A stretch of DNA of 64,000 nt from contig CALMPI010000023.1 of assembly GCA_937872175.1 (NCBI GenBank), forward strand, positions 52,809-116,808. The letters run 5' to 3'. Below, one piece after another: positions 26,229 to 38,852 of this stretch. The notes beneath the pieces were generated by a model, which did no database searches, had not been told where the DNA came from, and worked only from the letters and a program-made list of their open reading frames with translations. The first letter of the stretch is position 1. Every line of letters starts with the position of its first letter. The DNA is from an uncultured Flavobacteriales bacterium (GTDB lineage Bacteria; Bacteroidota; Bacteroidia; Flavobacteriales_F; PHOS-HE28). Position numbers and translations under genes: made by a program.

Positions 26229-26840
26229 TCACTGGCGGGCCTGGCCGATCATCCACCCGTACACGGCCAGCATCCACAACGCGCAAAAGGGGCCCATGTC
26301 CAGCATGCCGATGCTGTCCGGCGGATCGGGGAAGGCGGCCATGTTGATGCCGAAGAGCAGCGTGCCGCAGAGCACACCGGTGATGCTGAGGACCTTCCCG
26401 AACCGGGACGCACGCCAGAGGTGGATCGCGAAGAGGGTGATGCTGGCGGCGATGAGACAGTCCCACGCGATGTCGAGCCCGAAGTGCACGGCGTTGCCCA
26501 GTTCCACGAGCGCCATGCGCGAGGGATCGCTCTCCGGCACGCGACCATACGCGGCGAAGAGGGCTTGCTGCACAGTGAGCATGGCCAGCACGGTGACACC
26601 CGCTGCCGCACCGAGGAAGCCGGCGATGCGTGCGCCCACCCGCGCGGGGCCGCGCTCCACGGCATGCACGAGGCCGAGCGAGGCGATGGCCACCAAGGGT
26701 CCGAAGGCGAAGGCGAGCACCAGCGCGGCGGTATCCGGCACGGGCAGAAAGGCCGCGCCGAAGTAGGCGAGGATGGCGGCGATGCCGCAGATGCCGCCGG
26801 TGCGGGCCCAGGTGCGGTCCGGGTGGGACGTGTTGCGCAT
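26229..26840 (-). CDS. Multi-pass membrane protein, unknown
   Basis: 203 residues from the ATG at 26840 (MRNTSHPDRTWARTGGICGI); a longer reading from 26924 would overlap the divergent transporter start. About six hydrophobic segments are visible (CGIAAILAYFGAAFLPV, ALVLAFAFGPLVAIASLGLV, GFLGAAAGVTVLAMLTV, LDIAWDCLIAASITLFAIHL, VLSITGVLCGTLLFGI, GPFCALWMLAVYGWMI). It resembles the DUF4386-like membrane family, but I cannot assign it firmly. No catalytic motif seen. Confidence 0.7.
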   Translation of the reverse strand: MRNTSHPDRTWARTGGICGIAAILAYFGAAFLPVPDTAALVLAFAFGPLVAIASLGLVHAVERGPARVGARIAGFLGAAAGVTVLAMLTVQQALFAAYGRVPESDPSRMALVELGNAVHFGLDIAWDCLIAASITLFAIHLWRASRFGKVLSITGVLCGTLLFGINMAAFPDPPDSIGMLDMGPFCALWMLAVYGWMIGQARQ

Positions 26841-26917
26841 GAACGGATGACGATCTCCACGACCTCTTGTTACACCAGTGTCGGGTATGGATCCCATCGG
26901 TACCTTCACATGTGCCC

Positions 26918-28300
26918 ATGCCATCCAATTCCCTCAGCAGCAGCTCCCCCTTGCGTTACGGCACCTATGGTGCGCTCTACTTCATGCAGGGCATTCCGCA
27001 GGGACTGCAGCTCTACGCGATTCCCGCCTGGATGGCCATGAACGGGCTTGACGCGGCCGTGGTGGGCGCCTATGTGGGCATCTGCACGCTACCGTGGACC
27101 TTTAAGCTCGTGGCTGGTCCGCTCATGGACCGCTACAGTTTCCTGCCCATGGGGCGCCGCAGGCCCTGGTTGCTCGGGGCGCAGCTGGGCTTGTTGGCGA
27201 TGATGCTGGTGATGGCCTTCGTGCCCGATCCGCTGCACAACCTCCCGCTGTTCATGTCGGTGTCCTTCGTGCTGAACTGTTTCGGCGCCGTTCAGGATGT
27301 GGCCACCGATGGCATGGCCGTGGATGTGACGCCGCTGGAAGAACAGGCACGCGCGAACGGCATCATGTGGGGCGCGAAGGTCGTCGGCATCGGCGCCACG
27401 CTCACCGGCGGCACTTGGGCCATCAACACCTTCGGGTTCACCGCGGCGGTGGTGGGCCTCACGGCGGTGATGCTGCTGGTGCTCATCGTGCCTTCGGTGA
27501 TGCGCGAACGACCGGGCGAGCGGCTGTTCCCCTGGTCGCCGGGGCAGGCGTCGCCCGAGGCGGTGGCCATGAAGCCGGAGAGCTGGGCCGATATCCTGCT
27601 CACCCTGAAGAGCGCATTTCTGCTGCGCAACAGCCTGCTCGGCGCGCTCTGTATTTTCCTGGTGGGCAGCGCCAACGGGCTCAAGGATGCGCTGTTGCCC
27701 GTGTTCACCATCCAGCGGCTGAACTGGGACAACACGGCCTACGCGGACACTGTGGCCAGTGCCAACGTCCTGGGGGCCCTGGCGGCCATGGTGCTGGCCG
27801 GCTGGCTGGCGGACCGGGTGGGCAAGGTGCGGGTCATCAGCATCTACCTGCTGGTGATCGCGCTCACCTGGACCTTCCTTACCTCCGCACCGGCCATCTG
27901 GTCCGCAAAGGGGGCCTTCGTGGGTGTGATCTATGGCCTCCAGTTCATGGAGATCTTCATGCTCGTGGCCATCCTGGCCACCGCCATGAACCTGTGCTGG
28001 ACCCGTGTGGCCGCGACGCAGTTCACGCTGTACATGGTGTGCAACAACATGGGGCTGGTGGTGGGGGCCATGGTGCTGGGACCGTTGCGTGCGCGCCTCG
28101 AATGGTCCGGCATGTTCCTCTTCCTCGTGGCCGTGTATGCAGTGGCCCTGTTGCTCTGGCAGCTCATGCGGCTGGGGGGGCATGTGCATGCGCTGGGCCG
28201 GTTGGAGGATGACTTCGTGGAACGCGAGGCACGCACGGCACTGGGGCGTGACGGCGCCATCCCTGTGGACCTCGGTATACCTGGGTCCATCGCGCCGTGA
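26918..28300 (+). CDS. MFS transporter, AmpG/PAT-like
   Basis: 460 residues and twelve hydrophobic segments. LYFMQGIPQGLQLYAIPAWM in the first helix, then KLVAGPLMDRYSFLPMGRRR (the MFS loop 2-3 motif), NCFGAVQDVATDGMAVDVTP and RANGIMWGAKVVG, are characteristic of the AmpG/PAT group (muropeptide or acetyl-CoA permeases). The start at 26918 follows TACCTTCA in the -7 position. In this phylum such proteins may carry peptidoglycan fragments for recycling, but the substrate cannot be fixed from sequence. No linked ampD or nagZ is present here. Confidence 0.85.
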   Translation: MPSNSLSSSSPLRYGTYGALYFMQGIPQGLQLYAIPAWMAMNGLDAAVVGAYVGICTLPWTFKLVAGPLMDRYSFLPMGRRRPWLLGAQLGLLAMMLVMAFVPDPLHNLPLFMSVSFVLNCFGAVQDVATDGMAVDVTPLEEQARANGIMWGAKVVGIGATLTGGTWAINTFGFTAAVVGLTAVMLLVLIVPSVMRERPGERLFPWSPGQASPEAVAMKPESWADILLTLKSAFLLRNSLLGALCIFLVGSANGLKDALLPVFTIQRLNWDNTAYADTVASANVLGALAAMVLAGWLADRVGKVRVISIYLLVIALTWTFLTSAPAIWSAKGAFVGVIYGLQFMEIFMLVAILATAMNLCWTRVAATQFTLYMVCNNMGLVVGAMVLGPLRARLEWSGMFLFLVAVYAVALLLWQLMRLGGHVHALGRLEDDFVEREARTALGRDGAIPVDLGIPGSIAP

Positions 28301-28350
28301 TCCCGTGCCGGTGCGTGCTTCGATGAGCCACGGATGCGATCTTTGGTCTT

Positions 28351-29832
28351 ATGCACCTCCTCCGCATCACTGTGTTCGCTGCCGCCTTCCTGCTCAGTAC
28401 GGCGATCCACGCCCAACCCTGCGCCTGCCCTGCCACCTTCGATTGGATGGTGACCACCTTCGAGCAGAACGATGCGGGCTTCCAGCTGGTGGTGGACCGG
28501 AAAAGCCAGGCCGCCTATGCCGAGCACACCCAGGCCCTGCGCGCCAAGGCCGACAGCGCAGGGGACCTGATCGCCTGCTCCCGTGTCCTCGACGAATGGC
28601 TCCATTGGTTCCGCAAGGGGCACATCGGCATCGGGCCCACCGAGCAGGCGCAACAAGCGGATAAGCAGCAGAAGGCGAGCACACCTGTTGGCGCGACGAC
28701 CTTCCCCGCTGGCCGCATGGTGAAGATCACCGAGGCGGAACTGGTGAAGCGCCTGGAGCGTGCGGGCAGCGGGCGGCACCCCTTGGAAGGCGTGTGGGCC
28801 CTGGGCCCGTACCGCGTGGGCATCGTGCGCCAACCGAAGGACAGCACGCACTTCGATGCGGTGATCCTGGCCTCGGAGAACAAGAACTGGAGGCCCGGCG
28901 AGGTGAAGGTGGAGCTGGAGCGCACGGCGGACGGCCGCTACGCGGGCACCTTCTACATGGGCGACCATTCACCCGAACCGGTGGAGGCCGCCTTGCAGGG
29001 CAGCGGCGGAAGCATGCTGCAGATGCGCGGCGTGTGGATGCGCCAGGTGCCCGCGCCGCAGTTCTCCCCGGCCGAACGCATGCACCAGCGGGCGATGGAC
29101 GCCGAAGCGCCCTTCCTGGAACGGCTTAGCGACAATACGCTCTACCTGCGCATCCCTTCCTTCGCCTTCGAGCAGAAGGTGCTCATCGACAGCGTGCTCG
29201 CCGCCCACGATGCGCTGATCCGCAGCACAGCGAACCTCATCATCGACATCCGGTACGGCACGGGGGGCAGCGACGCCAGCTATGGTGGGTTGATCCCTTA
29301 CCTCTACACCGGGCCCATCCGTTCGGTGGGGGTGAAGCTGCGTGCCACCGCGCTGAACGCGGCGGGCTACGAGGCCTATGCCGACATGTTCGGCCGCGAT
29401 ACGGAGGATGGACGCGCGTGCCTGGATGTTGCGGCGCGGATGCGCGCCAGCCTCGGAAGCTGGATCGAGGGCGACGCGCAGCGCTGGTCGGTGGACAGCA
29501 CGCACACCGCGCTGCCCTTCCCGCAGCGGGTGGGGATCCTCTGCAACGAGGGCAACGGCAGCACCGACGAGCAATTCCTGCTGGAGGCCCGCACGAGCTA
29601 CAAGGTGAAGCTCTACGGCCGGCCCACCTTCGGTTCGCTGGATGCATCGAACATGCGCCAGGTGACCTCGCCGGATGGCTGCTTCCAACTGGGCTACACC
29701 ATGAGCCTGAGCCACCGTCTGCCGCACATGCCGGTGGACGTGATGGGCATCCAGCCGGACCACTACCTGGACGGGGGCATTCCGGAGATGGAGTGGGTGG
29801 AGCATGTGCAGGGTGTGCTGGAGGGGCGGTGA
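28351..29832 (+). CDS. Secreted S41 (tail-specific protease)-like protein
   Basis: 493 residues with signal peptide MHLLRITVFAAAFLLSTAIHAQ. The C-terminal half has the S41 fold pattern: LYLRIPSFAFEQKVL, TANLIIDIRYGTGGSDASYG, RVGILCNEGNGSTDEQFLLE (nucleophile position, Ser) and LYGRPTFGSLDASN. In active S41 proteases a catalytic Lys follows TxG in this last motif; here TFG is followed by SLD, so the Lys is missing and the protein may be inactive or use another residue. GATCTTTG stands five bases before the ATG as a promoter box. Its last 37 codons are duplicated at 30588-30698. Confidence 0.8.
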   Translation: MHLLRITVFAAAFLLSTAIHAQPCACPATFDWMVTTFEQNDAGFQLVVDRKSQAAYAEHTQALRAKADSAGDLIACSRVLDEWLHWFRKGHIGIGPTEQAQQADKQQKASTPVGATTFPAGRMVKITEAELVKRLERAGSGRHPLEGVWALGPYRVGIVRQPKDSTHFDAVILASENKNWRPGEVKVELERTADGRYAGTFYMGDHSPEPVEAALQGSGGSMLQMRGVWMRQVPAPQFSPAERMHQRAMDAEAPFLERLSDNTLYLRIPSFAFEQKVLIDSVLAAHDALIRSTANLIIDIRYGTGGSDASYGGLIPYLYTGPIRSVGVKLRATALNAAGYEAYADMFGRDTEDGRACLDVAARMRASLGSWIEGDAQRWSVDSTHTALPFPQRVGILCNEGNGSTDEQFLLEARTSYKVKLYGRPTFGSLDASNMRQVTSPDGCFQLGYTMSLSHRLPHMPVDVMGIQPDHYLDGGIPEMEWVEHVQGVLEGR

Positions 29833-29973
29833 GACCGTTCGCCGTCCGCTGCGTATCGGACCGGTCAGCATCAGCACAAGACCGGGAAAGGCCACCTTTG
29901 GTCCGCCATGATCGCGAACGATCGTCGGGGGCCATGTTGGAAATGATAAGTTCACCAACAATTCCACTTCAAC

Positions 29974-30429
29974 ATGCTCGCACCGGCACGCTTCCTCCAA
30001 CTCCTTCTGGGTGCCCTTGTGGTGGGCACCATGTTCGCCGTGTGGGCAGGCTACGACCCGCGCGGGTTCTCGTACGCCACGTATGTGGAACAGCATCAGA
30101 ACGCCGTTCGCGGGCTCAACGTGCTGGTCCCTGCCCTGGCGTTGATCACCATTCTGCTCACCCTGTACACCGCCTATTTGCAACGCGCATGGCGGGGTCA
30201 GATGCTGCTGCTCCTGCTGGCCACGGTTTTCCTGGTAGTGGCCGGCTTGGCCACGCGATCCGGTTGCCAACCCATCAATGCCATCGTGGATACCTGGTCA
30301 CCCAATGTAATTGAGGACGGCTGGGAGGTGATGCGTGCCGAATGGTGGCACTACCATGTGGTGCGCACGGTAAGTGGAACGATCGGCTACGCGCTGGTCG
30401 TCTTCAGCGTGGTACGCCCGCCACAGTGA
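29974..30429 (+). CDS. DUF1772 membrane protein
   Basis: 151 residues with four hydrophobic helices: LQLLLGALVVGTMFAVWAGY, GLNVLVPALALITILLTLYT, MLLLLLATVFLVVAGLAT and a final TIGYALVVFSVV. YVEQHQNAVRGLNVL and INAIVDTW (N-x-x-I-x-x-W) with WHYHVVRT are typical of DUF1772, the anthrone-oxygenase-like family. Complete. It lies between the true and displaced 3' ends of the S41-like gene, so it appears to be cargo brought in with the duplication. Confidence 0.85.
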   Translation: MLAPARFLQLLLGALVVGTMFAVWAGYDPRGFSYATYVEQHQNAVRGLNVLVPALALITILLTLYTAYLQRAWRGQMLLLLLATVFLVVAGLATRSGCQPINAIVDTWSPNVIEDGWEVMRAEWWHYHVVRTVSGTIGYALVVFSVVRPPQ

Positions 30430-30587
30430 CCGAGGCTTGCCGATCTGCGCCTCCCTACTGGGCTTGTTGCGTTCAGGAGCAGCGGTCGTGATCGGCGCAC
30501 CCGCTTGTTGCCCTGCGGGATCGATGCTTGGGCCGTGCACCGCCTTCGACAGTGGTTCTAATAGGTCATGCTTCGATCCAACGGATC

Positions 30588-30698
30588 CCGCACATGCCGG
30601 TGGACGTGATGGGCATCCAGCCGGACCACTACCTGGACGAGGGCATTCCGGAGATGGAGTGGGTGGGCTACGTGCAGGGGGTGTTGGAGGGGCGGTGA
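30588..30698 (+). pseudogene. Displaced 3' end of the S41-like gene (36 codons plus stop)
   Basis: Same 111-base length as 29722-29832 and nearly identical. The protein differs at three positions (GGI to EGI, EH to GY), with a few silent changes. Homology begins abruptly at CCGCACATGCC and ends at the stop TGA. There is no start. The 755 bases between the copies contain the DUF1772 gene. This is the third case of this arrangement in the window. Confidence 0.88.
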
Positions 30699-30730
30699 AC
30701 GTGGCATGCGCCAGTGTGTACAGGCGGTTG

Positions 30731-31864
30731 ATGCGCTTCCTTCCCTTCCTCTTCCTGCTGGTCACCACCGGTGCCTATGCCCAACCCGGTTGGCGAGAGC
30801 TCGAGTTCTCCTTCATCCTGGAGCACCACGGTGTGGAGGTGCCAGCGAAGGACCTTCGCCAGGGGAACGACTTCATCTTCGAGGTGGAAGGCGAACGCGC
30901 CCGGCCATTCTCCATCAACAACTCTTCCTTCAGCACGTTGGAGTTCCCGGCCGAACGCAGCGACATCACACAGCACCGCGACACGCTTTGGTTACGGATA
31001 CGGCATCGGCACGAGGGAGTGATGGAGATCGCCTTCCCACCACGTGCGGGCTTGCGCACGAACCACCCGTATCCCACGGACCACCTGATCGTGGCCTTCG
31101 CCCCCGGCCGCATTAGCGTCACCGACCTGCCCAAGTTCCTGCGCGTCACCGGCACCTTAGTCGGACTGAACCCGTTGATGGAGTTCTTCCCCGGCACCAT
31201 CATGGCCGCGAGCCGTGGGTGCGACACGGTCCAGTACGCCATTGACCGCTTGCGACCGACCTTCGACTTCGGCGTGCACTGCCGCACCACCCGCACCGGC
31301 AGCCTGCCCGAAGCGGTGTTGAACCTCTTCGCTGGCGGTCCCTACCACCCGGACATCGTCATGCGCATCCGTGGCACAGCCCTGGGCGGCGAATGGCCGC
31401 TGGACACCGTGCGCTTCGCTCCGACGCAGTTCCGCGTGATGGGCTGGCATCGCCTTGAACTGGATACCGCCGTGGTGCGCGATACCGTGTTCGGCTGGGA
31501 CCATGCAGGGTACGATCGGTCATTGGGTGTGCCACCACCGAGTTCCGTGGTGCACCTCTCGCACGCGCAGCCCACCACGCGCGACACCTTGGTGTTCCGC
31601 TTCTGGTGGTTGGGCGGCGGGGAGAACGTAGGGATCACGCAACGCGTGACACCGGACCAGGAAGGGGAGCACATCCTCGAGTTCAGTGTACGACGATCTC
31701 CGGTGGACTTGCCGGGCATGTCCATGCGGGGGCGCGAGATCACGGTGCGGGTGCCGCCCTTGCCTGCCGGGCGTGTCCGGATGCGGGTGAAGTACAACGA
31801 GGATCCGTCCTTCCCTGCGCCGCGCTATGCCGCGTTGGATGGACATTACCTTAACGTCCGATGA
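30731..31864 (+). CDS. Secreted hypothetical protein
   Basis: 377 residues from ATG 30731 (MRFLPFLFLLVTTGAYAQPG gives a clear signal peptide); longer readings run into the displaced S41 tail. The body is rich in beta-type segments (WRELEFSFILEHHGVEVPAK, NDFIFEVEGERARPFSINNS, LDTVRFAPTQFRVMGWHRLE). No domain recognised and no T9SS sorting domain. The stop overlaps the ATG of the next gene (ATGA), so the two secreted proteins are co-translated and may work together. Confidence 0.72.
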   Translation: MRFLPFLFLLVTTGAYAQPGWRELEFSFILEHHGVEVPAKDLRQGNDFIFEVEGERARPFSINNSSFSTLEFPAERSDITQHRDTLWLRIRHRHEGVMEIAFPPRAGLRTNHPYPTDHLIVAFAPGRISVTDLPKFLRVTGTLVGLNPLMEFFPGTIMAASRGCDTVQYAIDRLRPTFDFGVHCRTTRTGSLPEAVLNLFAGGPYHPDIVMRIRGTALGGEWPLDTVRFAPTQFRVMGWHRLELDTAVVRDTVFGWDHAGYDRSLGVPPPSSVVHLSHAQPTTRDTLVFRFWWLGGGENVGITQRVTPDQEGEHILEFSVRRSPVDLPGMSMRGREITVRVPPLPAGRVRMRVKYNEDPSFPAPRYAALDGHYLNVR

Positions 31865-32877
31865 GGAGGGTGGCCGAACATGGCTTGCTGATCGGAGCGC
31901 TGGTGATCTTCGGCGTACCACTGATCGCCCAGCCCCAACCGCCCGACTTCTGCTTCGTGATCTCCGAACCCGGCGATGCCGACAAGCCGTTGTCGCGCGC
32001 CTACGTGGTGAAGCAGCAGTACCGCGAGCGGGTGCCTTACTACAACTCGGACCAACAATGGCTGAAGCCGGACACCACGATCACCTTGCAAAGCCGCGAG
32101 CTCTTCAAAGAGAGGAACGATGGCTGGCGCGTCTTCACACCGGTCGTTGGTGTGTCCGAGAGCCGCATCCTGGTGATCGCCGGTGGCGACACCATGCGCA
32201 TCGATCTGCCCGATGACATGCGGCCGCTGATCGACCGGGCATGGACGCGTTGGCCCGAGCCTTCGCCGGATGTGATGCGCTTCAAGCCCGGCCGCAGGTG
32301 GGACGTGAACACCTGCATCAACGAGGTCCAAGCCGGTGTGGCCACGCACCAGTTCATCCTGAATCGGCTGAAGCAGGAAGCGAACTGGGTGGAACCGCCG
32401 GCGCAGATCCCGCCGCCAGGCATCCGTCCGCCGGAGCCGCGACGACCTATTGAGCCGATCGCCATTCCGGAACCGGAGCGGCCAGCCACACCGAAGGAAT
32501 GGGAAGCCTTCTGGGCAGAGCAACCACCACTGAAGAAGGTGGAAGTGGAACGTACGAACGCCGATACCGTATGGCTGCGGATCAGTGGCCGCGTGATGCT
32601 CAACGGCGGCTGCGGAAGCGGCATGCCTCTCTTCAACATCGAGATGCGCACCGACACGGGCTGGGTGGACCGTATCCACTTCGAATGGATCCAGATGGAC
32701 TGCGGCATGCCGTGGGGCGACTGGGAGGGTCACGTGGTGATGCTTCCGCCATTGCGTTGGTGGGTGGGCGCGAATTCACCCGCGGCCACCAAGGAGCTCA
32801 TGCCCGGCACCTACCGCATCGTGCTGAAGGGCGGGAACATGCAGGAAGTGCGCAGCCCCTCGTTCAAGCTGCGTTGA
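31861..32877 (+). CDS. Secreted hypothetical protein with proline-rich linker
   Basis: 338 residues. The N-terminus MRRVAEHGLLIGALVIFGVP is followed by LIAQPQPPDF, a probable signal peptide with cleavage after the Ala-Gln region. Around residues 179-215 there is a proline-rich linker (PPAQIPPPGIRPPEPRRPIE, PIAIPEPERPATPKEW), then a C-terminal domain (VWLRISGRVMLNGGCGSGMP, LPPLRWWVGANSPAATKELM, GTYRIVLKGGNMQEVRSPSF). No family recognised. Starts within the stop of the preceding secreted gene. Confidence 0.72.
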   Translation: MRRVAEHGLLIGALVIFGVPLIAQPQPPDFCFVISEPGDADKPLSRAYVVKQQYRERVPYYNSDQQWLKPDTTITLQSRELFKERNDGWRVFTPVVGVSESRILVIAGGDTMRIDLPDDMRPLIDRAWTRWPEPSPDVMRFKPGRRWDVNTCINEVQAGVATHQFILNRLKQEANWVEPPAQIPPPGIRPPEPRRPIEPIAIPEPERPATPKEWEAFWAEQPPLKKVEVERTNADTVWLRISGRVMLNGGCGSGMPLFNIEMRTDTGWVDRIHFEWIQMDCGMPWGDWEGHVVMLPPLRWWVGANSPAATKELMPGTYRIVLKGGNMQEVRSPSFKLR

Positions 32878-33421
32878 CGACCATGCGCCAACTGATGCTC
32901 CTTCTTTGTTCCATCACGGCAACCGCAGTTCGGGCACGGACACCGCGCACCTTGCGCGGCATGGAACACCGGGGCGCGGGCGAGCTTCGCACCTGGAACG
33001 TCGTGAAGGCCGTGGCCACGTCGGCATGGTCGGGTGCTCGGTGGGGTTCCGGCAACGAAGCATCGGCGCGAACGGCCCTCGCGGAGCCCGATGGGCATTT
33101 TAAGAATGCGCTCCAGTGATCGTTGACGGAAAGGGCCGTATCCCGAAGTTCCATGGATGGCGGGAGCAGGTTGATGATGCCCGGACCGTTCGGGCTTTCG
33201 TCACCGGTCCGCGCGTATTGGACGGCCCGACCAAGGGATGGCGCGGAGGCCAGGGCGACCACCAGCGCACGTTCGAACAAGGGGTGTTTCATGAGGTTCA
33301 GGTCCAGAGTTGAACGGAGTACGATAGAACTCCCGACCGCTGGCCATCCCATTCAGCGTGGAAACACCCCTTTTGACCCCGTGGAATACGGGTGTGGACC
33401 ACGCGGATGGCACGAGGGACC
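32878..33421. other. Region with no confident gene
   Basis: Two overlapping candidates compete: a plus-strand frame 32883-33119 (MRQLMLLLCSITATAVRA, signal-like, then a low-complexity tail) and a minus-strand frame from about 33292 (MKHPLFERALVVALASAPSL, PGIINLLPPSMELRDTALSV) reaching 32864. Neither shows a recognisable domain. The segment may hold a short decayed gene; I do not annotate either as real. Confidence 0.4.
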
Positions 33422-37105
<3,684 letters not shown>

Positions 37106-37110
37106 GGCCG

Positions 37111-37785
37111 TCACGATGGGGAAGGGGTGTACAGGCCTTTCGTCAACGCGTAGACCACGATGCCGGCGGTGTTCCTGGCACCCGTTTTCAGCAGGATGTT
37201 GTTGCGGTGCCCCTCCACCGTGCGCGGGCTCAGGAAGAGCTTTCCAGCGATCTCGGTGGTGGTGAGCTCCTGGCAGATCAGGCGCAGCACCTCCTGTTCC
37301 CGTTCGGTCAGCGGGTCCGTATCGCTGAAGGTCGGTCGCACCTTCTCCTTGTTCACCAGCCCCTGAAGCATCACCTGGCCCACCAGCTCACTGAAGTGGT
37401 AGCCGCTGGTGGCCACCGCGCGGATGGCGTTCTCGATCTCGTCCGGCTCGGCCGTCTTCACGACATAGCCGTTGGCGCCCAGTTCCATCAGGTGCACGAT
37501 GAACTTCTCCTCCTCGTGCATGCTCAGCACGATCACCTTCACCTCCGGGTGTTCCTTGCGGATGTGCTTCATCGCGGCCATGCCGTCCATGACGGGCATT
37601 TCCAGGTCCAGCAGCACGATGTCCACCGGTTCGGTCTTCAGATGCCGGAGCAGTTCCTCGCCGTTCGCACATTCGAACACCACCTGCACGTCGGGCATGT
37701 CGCCCAGCAGCATGGCCAGGCCGCGTCGGAACAGGACCTGGTCGTCAGCAAGGGCCAGTCGGATCATGGTCGCGGGTCTTGCCAT
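37111..37785 (-). CDS. NarL/FixJ-type response regulator
   Basis: 224 residues from ATG 37785 (MARPATMIRLALADDQ). Receiver domain with phospho-acceptor D60 (DIVLLDLEMPVMDG) and K in SMHEEE...VVKTAE; LuxR-type helix-turn-helix at the C-terminus (LTEREQEVLRLICQELTTTE, SPRTVEGHRNNILLKTGARN). DNA-binding transcriptional regulator. It directly precedes the hybrid kinase on the same strand, the stop overlapping an alternative GTG start of the kinase, so they form one operon. Confidence 0.95.
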   Translation of the reverse strand: MARPATMIRLALADDQVLFRRGLAMLLGDMPDVQVVFECANGEELLRHLKTEPVDIVLLDLEMPVMDGMAAMKHIRKEHPEVKVIVLSMHEEEKFIVHLMELGANGYVVKTAEPDEIENAIRAVATSGYHFSELVGQVMLQGLVNKEKVRPTFSDTDPLTEREQEVLRLICQELTTTEIAGKLFLSPRTVEGHRNNILLKTGARNTAGIVVYALTKGLYTPSPS

Positions 37786-37932
37786 GAGCGGATGTTCAGG
37801 CGCAAGTTGGTCCCGATGAAGATAGGTCACCCCCGTATTTCCACCTGTTCTTTACATCCGCGTACGAATACGCATGGAAAGGACGCGGTGTGCGGGGAAC
37901 TTTGCGAGGCCTGAACAGACCGCGGTCCTCAC

Positions 37933-38358
37933 ATGGCCCACACCAAGCCGCCTCCCAGCGCCGATGGACGCACATGCCGCCCAGTGTCCGACTGGCTCCT
38001 TGACCTGGACACCACCGGTCTGGAGGTGTTGCGTACGCCACTGAACGCACTGGTCCTCGTGGACCGGGCTCCCCTGGAGAACGCGGACTTTCAGGGCGGA
38101 CCGGACCGGCGCGGACTGAACGGCCTCGGCGCGGCCGAGCTGACCCTGATCGGCGATATCGACCGGGTGGGCGAAGACGTGATGCACGGGGTGTACAGCG
38201 GCTTGTTGGCCGGTGTGGCGGTGCTGGTGGACCAGTTCGTGCAGTGCAGCGAGGGCCTTCCACGTATCATCGTGCGGGTGATCGCACCGGCCAAGGGGCC
38301 CCAGGCCAGGGCCACCGACCTGGAGCAGTTCGTCATGGACCTGGTCCGGGGGGCATGA
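37933..38358 (+). CDS. Hypothetical protein
   Basis: 141 residues: VSDWLLDLDTTGLEVLRTPL, LTLIGDIDRVGEDVMHGVYS, RIIVRVIAPAKGPQARATDL, EQFVMDLVRGA. Codon third positions are GC-rich as in neighbouring genes, which favours this strand over the opposite frame. No domain recognised. It lies between the response regulator and the HPt gene in a signalling neighbourhood, convergent with HPt (32-base gap). Confidence 0.55.
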   Translation: MAHTKPPPSADGRTCRPVSDWLLDLDTTGLEVLRTPLNALVLVDRAPLENADFQGGPDRRGLNGLGAAELTLIGDIDRVGEDVMHGVYSGLLAGVAVLVDQFVQCSEGLPRIIVRVIAPAKGPQARATDLEQFVMDLVRGA

Positions 38359-38390
38359 TCGGCAAGGACCGGCCTGCGCATCAGCGGAGA

Positions 38391-38825
38391 TCACCCCGCT
38401 TCCAGCACGGCACGCAACTCGGCCATCACGGCGCGGTTCAGCTCCATCAGGTGGGCCACCTGTTCGGAACAGGCCGTGGCACCCTGTTCGCGCGCGCGCT
38501 GCTCGATGCCGGTGAGCGCGTCGAGAAGCGCCTGCGCTCCCATGTAGTTCACCTGGGGCCGAAGGCTGTGCGCGGCCGCGGCCAACGCCTCGGCGTCCCC
38601 CGCGTTCGCCTGCTCGACCAATCCGTCGAAGGACCCGGGCGCGGAATCGAGGTACATCCGGATGTACCGCTCCATCCGCACGCGGTCACCTTTGCAGAAG
38701 CGGGTGAGGTACCCGAGGTCGATGCAGCTGGCCGACATGTGCGGGGTGTCCGGTCCAAAATACGTCACCTTGTTCCCATCCGGACCGGACGTCGTGGGTC
38801 CCTTTGATCCAAGGTCCGCGTTCAT
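38391..38825 (-). CDS. Histidine phosphotransfer (HPt) domain protein
   Basis: 144 residues from ATG 38825; an ATG three codons earlier is possible. AGGAGG lies nine bases before 38825, a rare recognisable Shine-Dalgarno. The HPt four-helix pattern is clear: CIDLGYLTRFCKGDRVRMER, YIRMYLDSAPGSFDGLVEQA and the phospho-acceptor H86 in LAAAAHSLRPQVNYMG. It shuttles phosphate between receivers, here probably from the hybrid kinase at 33422-37105 to a separate response regulator. Transcribed divergently from the first adenylate cyclase. Confidence 0.9.
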   Translation of the reverse strand: MNADLGSKGPTTSGPDGNKVTYFGPDTPHMSASCIDLGYLTRFCKGDRVRMERYIRMYLDSAPGSFDGLVEQANAGDAEALAAAAHSLRPQVNYMGAQALLDALTGIEQRAREQGATACSEQVAHLMELNRAVMAELRAVLEAG

Positions 38826-38852
38826 CGTTCCCATCCTCCTAACTTCCCGAGC

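Noticed and set aside
37852..38394. 180-codon minus frame opposite the hypothetical gene at 37933-38358
   Set aside because: Composition typical of an antisense shadow (His/Gln/Val rich); the plus-strand frame shows normal codon usage.
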